A DNA stretch of 64,000 bases from Paracoccaceae bacterium (GCA_027486345.1 JAIXPH010000064.1:36650-100649); one strand, 5' to 3'; shown: positions 44,050 through 53,699, numbered from the stretch's first letter. Notes: generated by a model from the sequence alone, not told the origin. Made by a program: numbers and translations.

Positions 44050-44549
44050 TTCATCAACCCTTGGGCATAGGCCTCCAGTTGCGTCACCACGGTGCCCCAG
44101 CCGTCCTGAAAGCCCATCGCATCATGCTGCTTTGCCGTTTCCGGGCTGCGGTGCCGCGCCACGGCGGTATAGCGGGTGCGCCCGCCGCCCAGATCCTCGA
44201 GCCAGAGGATCGCGGTCATGAAGGGCTCGGGCGCGGGTTTCCATCCGGCGGTGTAGCTGTCGGAAAACACCAGCTTTTCATTCGGGATCACTTCCAGATA
44301 GACGCCCTTGTTGTCCATCACCACGCCATCGACGTCGAAGGTGGTGTTGAAGGCCCCGCCGGGGCGGACGTCCAGTTCACAGGCGGTCACCTTGTGCGGC
44401 TTGGGCACGAAGAACTGCGGCAAATGCTCTGCAGAGGTCCAGCAGTCATACAGGATCTCGCGCGGGGCATTCACCTCGCGCTGCAGGAACAGGTCCAGCG
44501 TGGGGTCGAAGTCCGGAACAAGCCGGTGTGCGTCGGGGTGGGTCGTCAT
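44046..44549 (-). CDS. SRPBCC/AHSA1-family protein
   Basis: A 167-residue SRPBCC protein with LQREVNAPREILYDCWTSAEHLPQFFVPKPHK, PGGAFNTTFDVDG and a C-terminal HDAMGFQDGWGTVVTQLEAYA typical of activator of Hsp90-like homologues. ATG 44549 overlaps the ArsR stop, and its stop overlaps the next SRPBCC gene, making a coupled three-gene operon. It is not a recent duplicate of its neighbour; the two share only the fold pattern. Confidence 0.88.
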   Translation of the reverse strand: MTTHPDAHRLVPDFDPTLDLFLQREVNAPREILYDCWTSAEHLPQFFVPKPHKVTACELDVRPGGAFNTTFDVDGVVMDNKGVYLEVIPNEKLVFSDSYTAGWKPAPEPFMTAILWLEDLGGGRTRYTAVARHRSPETAKQHDAMGFQDGWGTVVTQLEAYAQGLMK

Positions 44550-44887
44550 GGCATCCGTTCCTTCATCAGCCGTGTCACATAGTCGTCCAGACGGTCGAAC
44601 CGCGCCTCCCATTGCGCGCGCTGGTCGTCCAGCCAGCCCCGCAGGGGGTCGAGTCCTGTCGGGTTCAGCGCGCAGGAGCGCACCCTGCCATCCTTGGCGC
44701 TGGTGATCAGACCCGCCGCCTCCAGCACCGACAGGTGCCTCAGGATGGTGGGCAGACGCAGGCCCGAAGGCCCCGCCAGTTCTGTCACCGCCGCCGGTCC
44801 CTGCGCCAGACGTTCCAGCATCGCGCGCCGCGTCGGATCGGCGAGCGCATGGAACAGCAGCGAAAGATCGGGGTCTTGCTTAGCCAT
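44546..44887 (-). CDS. ArsR-family transcriptional regulator
   Basis: A 113-residue winged-helix regulator: LLFHALADPTRRAMLERLAQGPAAVTELAGPSGLRLPTILRHLSVLEAAGLITSAKDGRVRSCALNP. It lacks the CxC metal site of metal-sensing ArsR proteins. I chose ATG 44887; an in-frame ATG at 44902 is possible but its spacing to the G-run is too short. ArsR regulators paired with SRPBCC genes usually autoregulate their operon. An inverted repeat lies about 40 bp upstream. Confidence 0.88.
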   Translation of the reverse strand: MAKQDPDLSLLFHALADPTRRAMLERLAQGPAAVTELAGPSGLRLPTILRHLSVLEAAGLITSAKDGRVRSCALNPTGLDPLRGWLDDQRAQWEARFDRLDDYVTRLMKERMP

Positions 44888-44924
44888 GTCGCTAACTATC
44901 ATCCCCCCGCGAGTCGGGGAAGCT

Positions 44925-44952
44925 GAAAACTTAGCCGATTGACGAAGTTTTC
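44925..44952. promoter_or_regulatory. Inverted repeat, candidate ArsR operator
   Basis: GAAAACTT and AAGTTTTC, perfect 8-bp arms separated by 12 bases, in the gap between the ArsR operon and malate synthase. TTGACG lies inside it. Confidence 0.4.
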
Positions 44953-45073
44953 GATCCTTCGGGAATGCCGAAAACTGCTTATGCGGAATTGGGCGAAAAT
45001 CGGCGGTCACGGCGGTTGCCGCCTTGACGGGTTCTACCTATCGTTGCCGCACAAATCTTGGCAGGAGGGCATC

Positions 45074-47215
45074 ATGCGCCGCATCGACCGCAACGGGCTG
45101 AACGTGGACGCGCGGCTGGCCGAATTTGTGGAAACGCAGGCCCTTCCCGGCACCGGGCTGTTCCCCGACGCCTTCTGGGCGGGGTTCGCGCAGGCGGTGG
45201 CGGAATTCGCCCCGGTGAACCGCGCCCTTCTGGCCACGCGCGACCGGATGCAGGGGCAGATCGACGATTGGCACCGGGCGCGGCGCGGCCAAGGTTTCGA
45301 CGCTGCGGCCTATCAGGCGTTCTTGCGCGAGATCGGTTATTTGCTGCCCGAAGGTCCGGATTTCACCATCCGCACCACCGGCGTGGACCCGGAGATGGCG
45401 CTTGTTCCCGGCCCGCAACTGGTGGTGCCGGTGATGAACGCGCGCTATGCGCTGAACGCGGCCAATGCGCGCTGGGGGTCGCTCTATGATGCGCTCTACG
45501 GCACCGATGCGCTTGGCGATGTGCCGCAGGGCAAGGCCTATGATCCGGCCCGCGGCGCGCGGGTGATTGCCTGGGCCAAGGCCTTCCTTGACGATGTCGC
45601 GCCTCTTGCCGGCGGCAGCCATGCCGATGTGACGGGCTATTCCGTCGCGGATGGCGCACTCGTCCCCGCGCTGCGCGATCCTGCGCAATTCGCCGGATAC
45701 CGGGGCGAACCCGCGCAACCTTCGGCCATCCTTCTGCGCGTCAACGGGCTGCATCTGGTGCTCCGCGTCGATCCGGGCCATCAGATCGGGCGGGCGGACA
45801 AGGCGGGCGTTGCGGATATCCGTCTGGAATCCGCGCTGTCGGCGATCATGGATTGCGAAGATTCCGTTGCCGCCGTCGATGCCGAGGACAAGGTCGTGGC
45901 CTATGCCAACTGGCTGGGCCTGATGAAGGGCGATCTGGTGGAATTGGTGCCCAAGGGCGGGCAGGTGATCGAACGCCGCCTGCGCGACGACTATGCCTTC
46001 TCCTCCCCCGATGGCAGCCCGCGCAGCCTGAAGGGCCGCGCGCTGATGCTGGTGCGCAATGTGGGCCATCTGATGACCAACCCCGCCATCCTTGACGCAG
46101 ATGGGCAGGAGATCGGCGAGGGCATCATGGATGCTTTCATCACCGTGCTTTGCGCGATGCACGACCTGCAAAAGACCGAAGGGCCGCGCAATTCGCTGCA
46201 TGGCTCGGTCTATGTGGTCAAACCCAAGATGCACGGGCCCGAGGAAGTGGCCTTCGCCTGCACGGTCTTTGACCGCGTCGAACAGGTGCTCGGCCTGCCG
46301 CGTTTTACCGTGAAGCTGGGCATCATGGATGAGGAACGTCGCACCTCCGCCAACCTCAAGGAATGCATCCGCGCCGCCGCCGACCGGGTGGCCTTCATCA
46401 ACACGGGCTTCCTTGACCGCACCGGGGATGAGATTCACACCAGCATGGAAGCCGGGCCCATGCTGCCCAAGGGCGAGATGAAATCGACCCCCTGGATCAA
46501 GAGCTATGAGGACAGGAACGTCGATATCGGTCTGGCCTGCGGGCTGAAAGGCCGGGCGCAGATCGGCAAGGGGATGTGGGCGATGCCCGACCTGATGGCC
46601 GCGATGCTGGAGCAGAAGATTGCCCACCCGCGTGCCGGGGCAACCTGCGCCTGGGTCCCCTCGCCCACCGCCGCCACTTTGCACGCGACGCATTACATGC
46701 GGGTGGATGTGCTGGCGCGCCAGGATGACATCGCCGCCGGTGGTCCGCGCGGGACTCTGGATGACCTCTTGACGATCCCGGTGGCAGACGGGCGCAACTG
46801 GGACGCGGCGCAGGTGCAGGCCGAGGTGGAGAACAACGCGCAGGGCATCCTTGGCTATGTGGTGCGCTGGGTGGATCAGGGCGTGGGCTGTTCCAAGGTG
46901 CCCGACATCCATGACGTGGGCCTGATGGAAGACCGCGCGACCTGCCGGATTTCGTCGCAGGCCTTGGCCAACTGGCTGCACCATGGCGTCGTGACCGAAG
47001 ATCAGGTCAGGGCCGCCCTGCGCAAGATGGCGCTTGTGGTGGACCGCCAGAACGCCGCCGACCCGGCCTATCGGCCGATGGCGCCCGGATTTGACGGGCT
47101 GGCGTTTCAGGCGGCCTGCGATCTGGTCTTCCGGGGCCGGGAACAACCCTCCGGCTATACCGAACCCGTGCTGCACCGCCGCCGGTTGGAGTTGAAGCAG
47201 AATATCCCCACCTGA
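45074..47215 (+). CDS. glcB: Malate synthase G
   Basis: A 713-residue enzyme condensing glyoxylate with acetyl-CoA to malate. MSG features include [100 protein letters not shown] and [13 protein letters not shown] chose ATG 45074, preceded by GGCAGGAGGGCATC; the frame upstream to 44939 is not conserved. Size is standard for the G isoform. No isocitrate lyase is in the window. It diverges from the ArsR operon. Confidence 0.96.
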   Translation: MRRIDRNGLNVDARLAEFVETQALPGTGLFPDAFWAGFAQAVAEFAPVNRALLATRDRMQGQIDDWHRARRGQGFDAAAYQAFLREIGYLLPEGPDFTIRTTGVDPEMALVPGPQLVVPVMNARYALNAANARWGSLYDALYGTDALGDVPQGKAYDPARGARVIAWAKAFLDDVAPLAGGSHADVTGYSVADGALVPALRDPAQFAGYRGEPAQPSAILLRVNGLHLVLRVDPGHQIGRADKAGVADIRLESALSAIMDCEDSVAAVDAEDKVVAYANWLGLMKGDLVELVPKGGQVIERRLRDDYAFSSPDGSPRSLKGRALMLVRNVGHLMTNPAILDADGQEIGEGIMDAFITVLCAMHDLQKTEGPRNSLHGSVYVVKPKMHGPEEVAFACTVFDRVEQVLGLPRFTVKLGIMDEERRTSANLKECIRAAADRVAFINTGFLDRTGDEIHTSMEAGPMLPKGEMKSTPWIKSYEDRNVDIGLACGLKGRAQIGKGMWAMPDLMAAMLEQKIAHPRAGATCAWVPSPTAATLHATHYMRVDVLARQDDIAAGGPRGTLDDLLTIPVADGRNWDAAQVQAEVENNAQGILGYVVRWVDQGVGCSKVPDIHDVGLMEDRATCRISSQALANWLHHGVVTEDQVRAALRKMALVVDRQNAADPAYRPMAPGFDGLAFQAACDLVFRGREQPSGYTEPVLHRRRLELKQNIPT

Positions 47216-47327
47216 AGGGATAGGACCACGACTTTTCGCTATACTGGACCCTCCTGCTGCCGTTACCACCGGTGTCAGCCCGTGATCGGGTGTCACGGAC
47301 AAATGTCCGATGTTCAGGATGGAATCG

Positions 47328-48230
47328 ATGGTTTTGAACGGTAACTCTCTTCTCAAGTCCGCCTCGCTGGCGCTGGTCTTGTCGCTGGGCCTGCCTTTAG
47401 GTGGCCTGCTGGCCCCGGCCCCGGCACAGGCGGCGACGCTGCCCGCGCCCTATGTGTCGCGCGCGCTGGACGCGGTGCTAATCCCCGTGGATGCGGGCGT
47501 GACGCAGGCCTTTGGCCTTGCCGCTGGCACCACCGGCGTGCTGGTGCTGGCCACCCAACCCGGCGGTTTGGCCCATGCGGCGGGCATCCTGCCCGGCGAT
47601 GTCATCGATTTCGTCAGCCAAAAGCCGGTCCGGTCGCCCATCGAACTGGACGAGATGGTCTACTACTGGCTGTTGCAGGGCGTCTTTGACTTTGACTTCC
47701 GCGGTCTGCGCGATGGGTCGGATGTGGTGACCACCACGCTCATCACGCTGGAAAGCTGGGAAGAGGTGATCGAAGTCACCGAAGTGACGACATGGTCCAG
47801 CTACAGCTATGAAAGTTTCAGCTACGAGGAATACTCGGTCGAATACTCCGAAGAGATCGTCTCAAGCTACGAGGAATCCTCGACCCTGATCGAGGAAACC
47901 GTGACCTCCGAGGAGTATTCGGCAGAGATGACCTCGGAAGAGGCGACCGAAGACATGACGACCGAGGAAAGCATCGACGACACCGCGACGGACGAGCAAG
48001 CGACGGACGAGGTCGCAGCCGACGAAGCCGCCGACGAAGCCGCGCCCGAAGAAGATGCCATTGACTGCCCCGATGGCGACGTGATCGACGGCCAATGTGT
48101 GGCCGCCGAAGAACCCCAAGAGGACGTTGTCGAGGAAGAACCCGTCGAGGAACCCGCCGAAGAGGACTCCTACGAAGAGCCGGTGGATGACGGCAGCGAC
48201 GAAGGTGGCGAAGAGATCATCGAAGAATGA
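47328..48230 (+). CDS. Secreted PDZ-domain protein with long acidic C-terminal tail
   Basis: A 300-residue protein not matched to a known gene. A signal peptide (about 1-36) likely ends at AQA-AT. Residues about 48-140 look like a PDZ domain: GVTQAFGLAAGTTGVLVLATQPGGLAHAAGILPGDVIDFVSQKPVRSPIELDEMV. After Arg128 no Lys, Arg or His occurs through residue 300; about 65 of 172 residues are Glu or Asp, with Tyr/Ser/Thr-rich segments (about 155-200), then Ala/Pro/Glu, and two Cys in AIDCPDGDVIDGQC. I chose ATG 47328 after AGGATGGAATCG; in-frame ATGs at 47310 and 47319 are alternatives. Function unknown; a calcium- or cation-binding periplasmic or extracellular scaffold is one guess. Confidence 0.82.
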   Translation: MVLNGNSLLKSASLALVLSLGLPLGGLLAPAPAQAATLPAPYVSRALDAVLIPVDAGVTQAFGLAAGTTGVLVLATQPGGLAHAAGILPGDVIDFVSQKPVRSPIELDEMVYYWLLQGVFDFDFRGLRDGSDVVTTTLITLESWEEVIEVTEVTTWSSYSYESFSYEEYSVEYSEEIVSSYEESSTLIEETVTSEEYSAEMTSEEATEDMTTEESIDDTATDEQATDEVAADEAADEAAPEEDAIDCPDGDVIDGQCVAAEEPQEDVVEEEPVEEPAEEDSYEEPVDDGSDEGGEEIIEE

Positions 48231-48293
48231 TCCTGCGTCCTTGACCGGCACAGCGACGGGTCGGCCATGGCCGCCCCGTTTGCCTTTGCGCCG

Positions 48294-48545
48294 TCACCCG
48301 ATATCCAGTGCCAGCGCATGCACCCGCGTGTTGATGTCGCCCAAGGCGCGCTGCACGGCGCGGTGACGCTCCACCCGCCCCAGACCGGCCAAGGCCGTTG
48401 CCCGGATCGTCACCTTGAAATGGCTTTCGCCCGTGCCGTCATCGCCCGAATGCCCGGCGTGACGGTGGCTTTCGTTCACCACCTCCAGCAGGCTGGGCTG
48501 GAAAGCAGCGGTCAACCGTTCGGCAATCTCGTCAGCCACAGACAT
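48294..48545 (-). CDS. BolA-family protein
   Basis: An 83-residue BolA/IbaG-type protein: LTAAFQPSLLEVVNESHRHAGHSGDDGTGESHFKVTIRATALAGLGRVERHRAVQRALGDI, with the conserved HxGH and SHFK. BolA proteins act with monothiol glutaredoxins in iron-sulfur trafficking or as regulators. ATG 48545 was chosen because MSVADEIAERL is the standard family start and is preceded by GGGGGAGACGG. It diverges from the J-domain gene. Confidence 0.93.
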   Translation of the reverse strand: MSVADEIAERLTAAFQPSLLEVVNESHRHAGHSGDDGTGESHFKVTIRATALAGLGRVERHRAVQRALGDINTRVHALALDIG

Positions 48546-48622
48546 TTTCCGTCTCCCCCTCTTCAATCCGGCGCGAGAAGCCCTAAACTCTTGCCTCCGA
48601 GTCGGAAAGGCCACCTGCGACC

Positions 48623-49258
48623 ATGACACCACGTCCGCCATTTGAGTTTGATATCCGTGTTTCCTCGGACAAGAAGCGTCGCAAGACCGGGCGTCGGGGC
48701 ATGTCGGGGGCGTTCGAAACCTCGCAAAAGCAGTGCGAATATGCCGGTTGCGCCGAACCGGGGGCCTATCGCGCCCCCAAGTCGCCCGACCATCTGGATG
48801 AATTCCTGTGGTTCTGCAAAGACCACGTGCGGGAATACAATCTGAAATGGAATTTCTTCAACGGCACCACGGATGAGGATTTCCAGAAATTCCTCGACAA
48901 GGACCGGGTCTGGGGGCGCGAGACCAAGCCCTTCGGCAACAAACCCGATGAGGGCCGGGCCTGGCAGCGGCTGGGCATTGACGACCCGATGGCCATCCTG
49001 GGCGAAAAGGCCACGCTGAACCCGGCAAAGCCCACCAGCAACGCGACGCGCAAGCTGCCGACCACCGAGCGCAAGGCGCTGGACATCCTCGATGCCCGCG
49101 ACACCTGGACGCGCACGGAAATCCGCAAGCAATACAAGAGTCTGGTGAAGGATCTTCACCCCGACATGAACGGCGGCGACCGCAGCGACGAGGAACGCCT
49201 GCAAGAGGTGGTCTGGGCTTGGGACCAGATCAAGGACAGCCGCTACTTCCGCGACTGA
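48623..49258 (+). CDS. J-domain protein with N-terminal Cys/His motif
   Basis: A 211-residue co-chaperone-like protein. The C-terminal J domain (about 150-211) has YKSLVKDLHPDMNGGDRSDEERLQEVVWAWDQIK with the HPD tripeptide that stimulates DnaK. The N-terminal part (about 35-75) carries CEYAGC and FCKDH, possibly one zinc site. This architecture is common in Rhodobacterales and lacks the Gly/Phe and zinc-finger regions of true DnaJ. It would recruit DnaK to unknown clients. Divergent from bolA, with 77 bp between starts. Confidence 0.9.
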   Translation: MTPRPPFEFDIRVSSDKKRRKTGRRGMSGAFETSQKQCEYAGCAEPGAYRAPKSPDHLDEFLWFCKDHVREYNLKWNFFNGTTDEDFQKFLDKDRVWGRETKPFGNKPDEGRAWQRLGIDDPMAILGEKATLNPAKPTSNATRKLPTTERKALDILDARDTWTRTEIRKQYKSLVKDLHPDMNGGDRSDEERLQEVVWAWDQIKDSRYFRD

Positions 49259-49261
49259 TGC

Positions 49262-49648
49262 CTATCCCCGGCGGCTGGACCGGGGCCGCGCCTGACGCCA
49301 TGCCAAAAGCTGCGTCAGGGCGTAGGCCGCCGCCAGCGATCCCAAGGCCAAGGGTTGGGTCAGTCCCGCCAGCAGCGCCGCGCGATTGCCCAGAACAGCG
49401 CCGGTGACCAGCAACGCCACAGCCGCCGCCGCCAAAACGGCCAGCGCCGCCAGCGCCAGATCGACCGGACGCGAAGACCCAAAGCGCCCCGACCCGAACC
49501 ACGCCACCAGCGCCGCAGGCAAAAGCGCCACGCCGAAGGCCGGGGTAAAGACCACCGATGCCTCGGTATCCGCGCCAAGTTCGGCACGGCCAAGGGTGGC
49601 GGCAATCAGCGCGGCAATCAGGGCGGTGCGGATCAATCGGTCAAGCAT
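49262..49648 (-). CDS. Small membrane protein, unknown function
   Basis: A 128-residue protein with about four hydrophobic segments (roughly 7-22, 38-50, 62-88, 93-112) and a basic C-terminus ending WRQARPRSSRRG. I do not recognise a family. It lies 32 bp after the di-heme peroxidase start-to-stop reading on the same strand, so may be cotranscribed, and converges on the J-domain gene four bases away. Confidence 0.6.
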   Translation of the reverse strand: MLDRLIRTALIAALIAATLGRAELGADTEASVVFTPAFGVALLPAALVAWFGSGRFGSSRPVDLALAALAVLAAAAVALLVTGAVLGNRAALLAGLTQPLALGSLAAAYALTQLLAWRQARPRSSRRG

Positions 49649-49680
49649 GTGGCAGGACTAGCGCAGATCTCTGCACCTTT

Positions 49681-50892
49681 CTAGCGATCCGTCAGGGTTT
49701 TCAGGAAGGCGACAATCTGCGCCTCCTCGGCCTCGGTCAGTTTCAGATTGCCCAATTCGTCGCGATTCATCGTGGCCTCCACTTCCGGGGCGGGCCAGCA
49801 GCGGGCGGCCATCGCCTCGGCCTCGGTCATCCAATCACTGGCACAGCGCGGCCAGACATCGCGGGTGTTGTAGAAGCGGACCACGCCCTCCAGCGTCTGG
49901 AACCAGCCATTGTGCATGTAGGCGCGGGGCTGGCCCGTCCAGACATTGCGCAACGTGGGCACCTTGACCGCCCCCTCCAGCCCCGGCGCGGCGCTGGCAT
50001 AGACCGGATCGGCCTCCAGCGTGGCGGCAAGTCCCCGGTCCACCCAGTCCCGCCCCTTGCCATTGACCGTGGCGCGATACCACGGGTTTTCCGGGTTTCT
50101 GGGCACCCCAAGGTTGTCATAGGTGAAATCCGTCAGCACCGCCCCCTGCCCGTCCGATGCGGTCAGCACATGGCAGGCGGAGCATTGGGCCTTGCCGTCA
50201 AAGAGCCGCAGCCCCGCCGCTTCCTCCGCCGTCAGATCGGCTTGCCCCGCGATGTAGTCGTCATAACGCGAGGAAAACCGCATCACCTGCGGCGAGGCCT
50301 CGAACGTGGCCAAGGCGCGTTGCACCAGATCGACTGTTGCCAGCGTTTCGGGCAAGGGCTCCGCCGGTTCCGCCGCCGCGCAGGTGGTCACGACATCCAA
50401 GGGCATGGCGCAGACACCGGGGCGTGCCGCCTCCATCGCGTCGGACTGGCTGTCGCAGGCGCGGGCGGCTAGGCAGGCGGTGTGGGTCAAACCCATCTCA
50501 TCCGGGTTCAGGATCGGCAACAGCGCCTGGTCGGCGGCAGGATCACCCAAAGCCCCACCCCGCGCGCGCCCGTCGGCCATGTTGCCGCCCAGAAACAGCG
50601 CCTCGCCGTCCTCGATCCGGTGATGGAGCACAGGCGACACCGCCTGATAGGCAAGGCTCGGCGGCTTGCGCTGGCCGAAATGGCCCGGCACCGCGCCTTC
50701 GGGGAAAGCCGTGGCCGAGGCGAAACCGTTCGCCGGATCATGGCAGGACGCGCAGGATTGCGTGCCGATCCCCGAGAGCGCGGTTTCAAAGAACAGCGCC
50801 TGTCCCAGACGCTCCAGAGGCGTCATCCGCTCTGCCGCACCGGCGGGGGCAGCAAGCAACAGGCACAGAACAGCGGCACGGGCGCGGGGCAT
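49681..50892 (-). CDS. Di-heme cytochrome c peroxidase / MauG-family protein
   Basis: A 403-residue periplasmic protein. A signal peptide covers about 1-20 ([12 protein letters not shown]). Two c-heme sites CASCH and CSACH, with [30 protein letters not shown] and [20 protein letters not shown], and [36 protein letters not shown] as in the family. Six extra Cys (in [32 protein letters not shown] and ARCWPAPE) could make disulfides. Family members reduce peroxide or oxidise protein side chains; which applies is unknown. Divergent from cobS. Confidence 0.88.
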   Translation of the reverse strand: MPRARAAVLCLLLAAPAGAAERMTPLERLGQALFFETALSGIGTQSCASCHDPANGFASATAFPEGAVPGHFGQRKPPSLAYQAVSPVLHHRIEDGEALFLGGNMADGRARGGALGDPAADQALLPILNPDEMGLTHTACLAARACDSQSDAMEAARPGVCAMPLDVVTTCAAAEPAEPLPETLATVDLVQRALATFEASPQVMRFSSRYDDYIAGQADLTAEEAAGLRLFDGKAQCSACHVLTASDGQGAVLTDFTYDNLGVPRNPENPWYRATVNGKGRDWVDRGLAATLEADPVYASAAPGLEGAVKVPTLRNVWTGQPRAYMHNGWFQTLEGVVRFYNTRDVWPRCASDWMTEAEAMAARCWPAPEVEATMNRDELGNLKLTEAEEAQIVAFLKTLTDR

Positions 50893-50924
50893 GGCGATTC
50901 CTTAGTGTTTCACTTGGTATTTAT

Positions 50925-50954
50925 CATCCCCTATATTTTCCGATCATTTCTGTC
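50925..50954 (-). promoter_or_regulatory. Candidate promoter of the di-heme peroxidase gene
   Basis: On the minus strand TTGACA is followed by an A/T-rich segment with TATAGG after only 15 bp, about 35 bases before the ATG. The short spacing weakens the call. Confidence 0.3.
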
Positions 50955-51081
50955 AACTTTCCAAACAGGCAAGAATGTCGCCCAGCGATCTTTGCCTGCC
51001 GCCCTTCCCCTTGCGGGTCCCTGCGATATGTTCCACACATCCTTGAACGGCGGCCCAAGGGCGGGCGGCGCTGGCGAATTG

Positions 51082-52068
51082 ATGGCGGACGGTATGCTGG
51101 ACACTGTGATGAAACCCACCGAAGAAATCTCTGTGCGGGATGTCTTCGGCATCGACACCGACATGAAGGTCAAGGGCTTCGCCGACCGCACCGACCGCGT
51201 GCCGGAGATCGACCCGACCTACAAGTTTGACCCTGACACCACGTTGGCCATCCTTGCGGGTTTTGCCTACAACCGCCGCGTGATGATCCAAGGCTATCAC
51301 GGCACGGGCAAATCCACCCATATCGAACAGGTGGCGGCACGGCTGAACTGGCCCTGCGTGCGGGTGAACCTTGACTCGCATATCTCGCGCATCGACCTGA
51401 TCGGCAAGGACGCCATCAAGCTGCGCGACGGCAAGCAGGTGACCGAATTCCACGAAGGCATCCTGCCCTGGGCGCTGCGCAACGCGGTCGCCATCGTGTT
51501 CGACGAATATGACGCGGGCCGGGCGGATGTGATGTTCGTGATCCAGCGCGTGCTGGAGCATGACGGCAAGCTGACCCTGCTGGATCAGAATGAGATCATC
51601 ACCCCCCACCCGTCCTTCCGCCTGTTTGCCACGGCGAACACCGTGGGTTTGGGCGATACCACGGGGCTTTACCACGGCACGCAGCAGATCAACCAGGCGC
51701 AGATGGACCGCTGGTCCTTGGTCGCGACGCTGAACTATCTGTCCCATGACGCCGAGGCCGCAATCGTGCTGGCCAAGAACGCACATTACAACACCGACAA
51801 GGGGCGCAAGGTCATCAACCAGATGGTGACCGTGGCCGACCTGACGCGGACGGCCTTCATGAACGGCGATCTCTCGACCGTCATGTCGCCGCGCACCGTG
51901 CTGAACTGGGCCCAGAATGCCGAGATCTTCCGCAATGTGGGCTATGCCTTCCGGCTGTCCTTCCTGAACAAATGCGATGAGTTGGAGCGTCAGACAGTCG
52001 CCGAATTCTACCAGCGCTGCTTTGGCGAGGAATTGCCGGAAAGCGCCGCCAGCATGGCGATGAAGTAA
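51082..52068 (+). CDS. cobS: Aerobic cobaltochelatase subunit CobS
   Basis: A 328-residue AAA+ ATPase subunit of the CobNST complex that inserts cobalt into hydrogenobyrinic acid a,c-diamide in aerobic B12 synthesis. Walker [10 protein letters not shown], Walker [16 protein letters not shown], sensor-1 [14 protein letters not shown]. The start is ATG 51082 ([15 protein letters not shown]); an ATG at 51094 is equally plausible. The frame upstream runs through the intergenic region and is not coding. It is separated from cobT by two unrelated genes, whereas in many relatives the two are adjacent. Confidence 0.95.
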   Translation: MADGMLDTVMKPTEEISVRDVFGIDTDMKVKGFADRTDRVPEIDPTYKFDPDTTLAILAGFAYNRRVMIQGYHGTGKSTHIEQVAARLNWPCVRVNLDSHISRIDLIGKDAIKLRDGKQVTEFHEGILPWALRNAVAIVFDEYDAGRADVMFVIQRVLEHDGKLTLLDQNEIITPHPSFRLFATANTVGLGDTTGLYHGTQQINQAQMDRWSLVATLNYLSHDAEAAIVLAKNAHYNTDKGRKVINQMVTVADLTRTAFMNGDLSTVMSPRTVLNWAQNAEIFRNVGYAFRLSFLNKCDELERQTVAEFYQRCFGEELPESAASMAMK

Positions 52069-52091
52069 GCCTTTTCGGTCAAGACGAATGG

Positions 52092-52126
52092 AACGCGCGG
52101 GGGAAACCCCGCGCGTTTTGCTTTTC
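52092..52126 (+). terminator. Rho-independent terminator of cobS
   Basis: AACGCGCGGGG, a GAAA loop and CCCCGCGCGTT form an 11-bp stem followed by TTGCTTTTC, 24 bases after the cobS stop. Confidence 0.88.
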
Positions 52127-52455
52127 TTACCGTCGATTGCAGTCGCGCGGGGCAAGCGACCCGCGCGTCTCGCACCATGGGCCGAATTCCCGCCCGTGCT
52201 GCCCCAGCACGGGCCGCGCCCGCCCGCCCCTTGGCGGGCGCGATAAATCGCCCCCGCCCGGTCGTGCGCGCCCCGTGCCCCACACTTCGAGAATGCTGAA
52301 CACCCCTTGCGGCTTCGTTGCCTCAGCCGCAATCGGACCGGCGGGAATGTCCACAGGACATTCCCGCGTCGGCCCTCCATGCCCATCCATTGCGCTATAT
52401 AAAGTTTCCAAAACGCCCGATTGATCGGCGTATATTCCGCTGTCAAGCTGCTTTC
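52127..52455. other. Gene-free stretch with tandem hairpins before the small secreted protein
   Basis: No coding frame is credible. CCCGTGCTG-CCC-CAGCACGGG (52193-52213) is a perfect 9-bp stem and CGCGCCCGCC pairs with GGCGGGCGCG (52215-52242) directly after it, followed by CGATAAATCG. The right half, around CGCTATATAAAG (near 52394), is A/T-richer and may hold the promoter of the next gene. Confidence 0.55.
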
Positions 52456-52848
52456 ATGTGCGGTTTGAAAACCATATCCCGCGCCTTGGCGCTGATGCTC
52501 GCCCTCTCGCCCCCTCCGGCGGCTTGGGCAGAAAGCCATGCGGCCAAAGATCAGCTCCAGTTCTTCGCCACCTGCACCGGGCGGTTGTCCGCGCTGATGG
52601 AGCATCAGTGGATGTTCGACGGCCCGGCCTCGGACCTCACCAAGGATCGCCGTGATGCGATGTTCTCGCTGGTTGAGGCGGTGGCATTGCCGGACGACAC
52701 ACGCCGTGTGCTCTTGTGGCGGGTGGAGGCGAAACACGCCCAAGCAGCGCTGTTGCAACAGGCGGCCTTCGGCGCGGGCACCGCCGCTCAAAACGCACAG
52801 CGCATCGCGGACCGGCTGATGCAAGATTGCACGGCCGTGCTGTCCTGA
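52456..52848 (+). CDS. Small secreted protein, unknown function
   Basis: A 130-residue protein with a signal peptide (MCGLKTISRALALMLALSPPPAAWA, cleavage near 25). The mature region is helical, with FFATCTGRLSALMEHQWMFDG and QNAQRIADRLMQDCTAVL, holding two Cys that could pair. Starts at ATG 52456. I do not recognise a family. It ends at a shared terminator with the convergent FMN reductase gene. Confidence 0.7.
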   Translation: MCGLKTISRALALMLALSPPPAAWAESHAAKDQLQFFATCTGRLSALMEHQWMFDGPASDLTKDRRDAMFSLVEAVALPDDTRRVLLWRVEAKHAQAALLQQAAFGAGTAAQNAQRIADRLMQDCTAVLS

Positions 52849-52852
52849 CATG

Positions 52853-52884
52853 AAAAAAGGGGCGGCCCGAGGCCACCCCTTTCC
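52853..52884. terminator. Bidirectional terminator between convergent genes
   Basis: AAAGGGG-C-GGCC, CGA loop, GGCC-A-CCCCTTT (52856-52882), with A-runs on one side and T-runs on the other, lies between stops at 52848 and 52907. Confidence 0.75.
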
Positions 52885-52906
52885 ACGACCGACAGGGAGA
52901 TGCCGA

Positions 52907-53491
52907 TCAGCCGCGCGCGGCTTTGGTGGCATTCGCCCACCACACCAGATCGTCCAGCGATGCGGTGGCGGCAGGCAGCAAGTTGGCTTCGACGTCGGCG
53001 ATGTTGCCCGACCCGCCCATGCCCGGATGGACGCGGAAGAAGTCGCCCATGCCCAGATGCACGGCGTTGCGGGTGGGGACCATTTGCAGCTCCACAGCGA
53101 TATTGCGCAGATGCTCCAGCGCGCGGGTGCCGCCGACCGAGCCATAAGCCATCGCCGTCATCGGCTTTTTCGCCCATTCGACATAGGCCTGATCCAGCGC
53201 GTTCTTCAGCGCCCCGGTGATCGAGCGGTTGTATTCGGCGACCACGAAGATGTAGCCGTCAAACTCACCGATTTTCTTCTGCCATGCCACGGCGGCTGCC
53301 GATTGCGACGGCGCCCAGGCGTTCGAGGCCACTTCGTTGAACAGCGGCAGGTCGAAGTCCTTCAGGTCAACCAGTTCCACATCCATGTCGGTGCGGGCTT
53401 GGGCTTGCTTGAGCATCCACTGCGCCGGGATATCGGCAAAGCGGCTGTCGCGGGTCGAACCGATGATCAGGGCGATTTTGGGTTTGGACAT
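52907..53491 (-). CDS. NADPH-dependent FMN reductase family protein
   Basis: A 194-residue flavodoxin-like protein of the NADPH-dependent FMN reductase family: KIALIIGSTRDSRFADIPAQW, the FMN-binding VVAEYNRSITGALKNALDQAYVEW, and YGSVGGTRALEHLRNIAVELQM. Probably a quinone, azo or chromate-type reductase in the cytoplasm. ATG 53491 has GGAG ten bases upstream; an ATG at 53503 is less likely. It lies between cobS and cobT but on the opposite strand. Confidence 0.9.
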   Translation of the reverse strand: MSKPKIALIIGSTRDSRFADIPAQWMLKQAQARTDMDVELVDLKDFDLPLFNEVASNAWAPSQSAAAVAWQKKIGEFDGYIFVVAEYNRSITGALKNALDQAYVEWAKKPMTAMAYGSVGGTRALEHLRNIAVELQMVPTRNAVHLGMGDFFRVHPGMGGSGNIADVEANLLPAATASLDDLVWWANATKAARG

Positions 53492-53699
53492 CGTGGTCTC
53501 CATCCGGGTTGGCCATCCGGTCTGGACGGCGAATTCTGTGCGGCCACCATCGGCCAACTGGTGCCTTGGCGCAATTCGCCGCCGATGCAACGGGTCTGTG
53601 CGCTGATGCACCAAACCCGTTGCAAATCTCTGCCGCAGCCGGGCGATTCCGCGTCGTTCCCGCCCTTGCCCCCGCGCCCGCGCGGTGCAAATGTGAGGC

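Noticed and set aside
45038..47356. Long minus-strand open frame (772 codons) opposite malate synthase
   Set aside because: It is a GC-driven shadow: His/Gly/Arg-rich, no domain, and exactly opposite a conserved gene.
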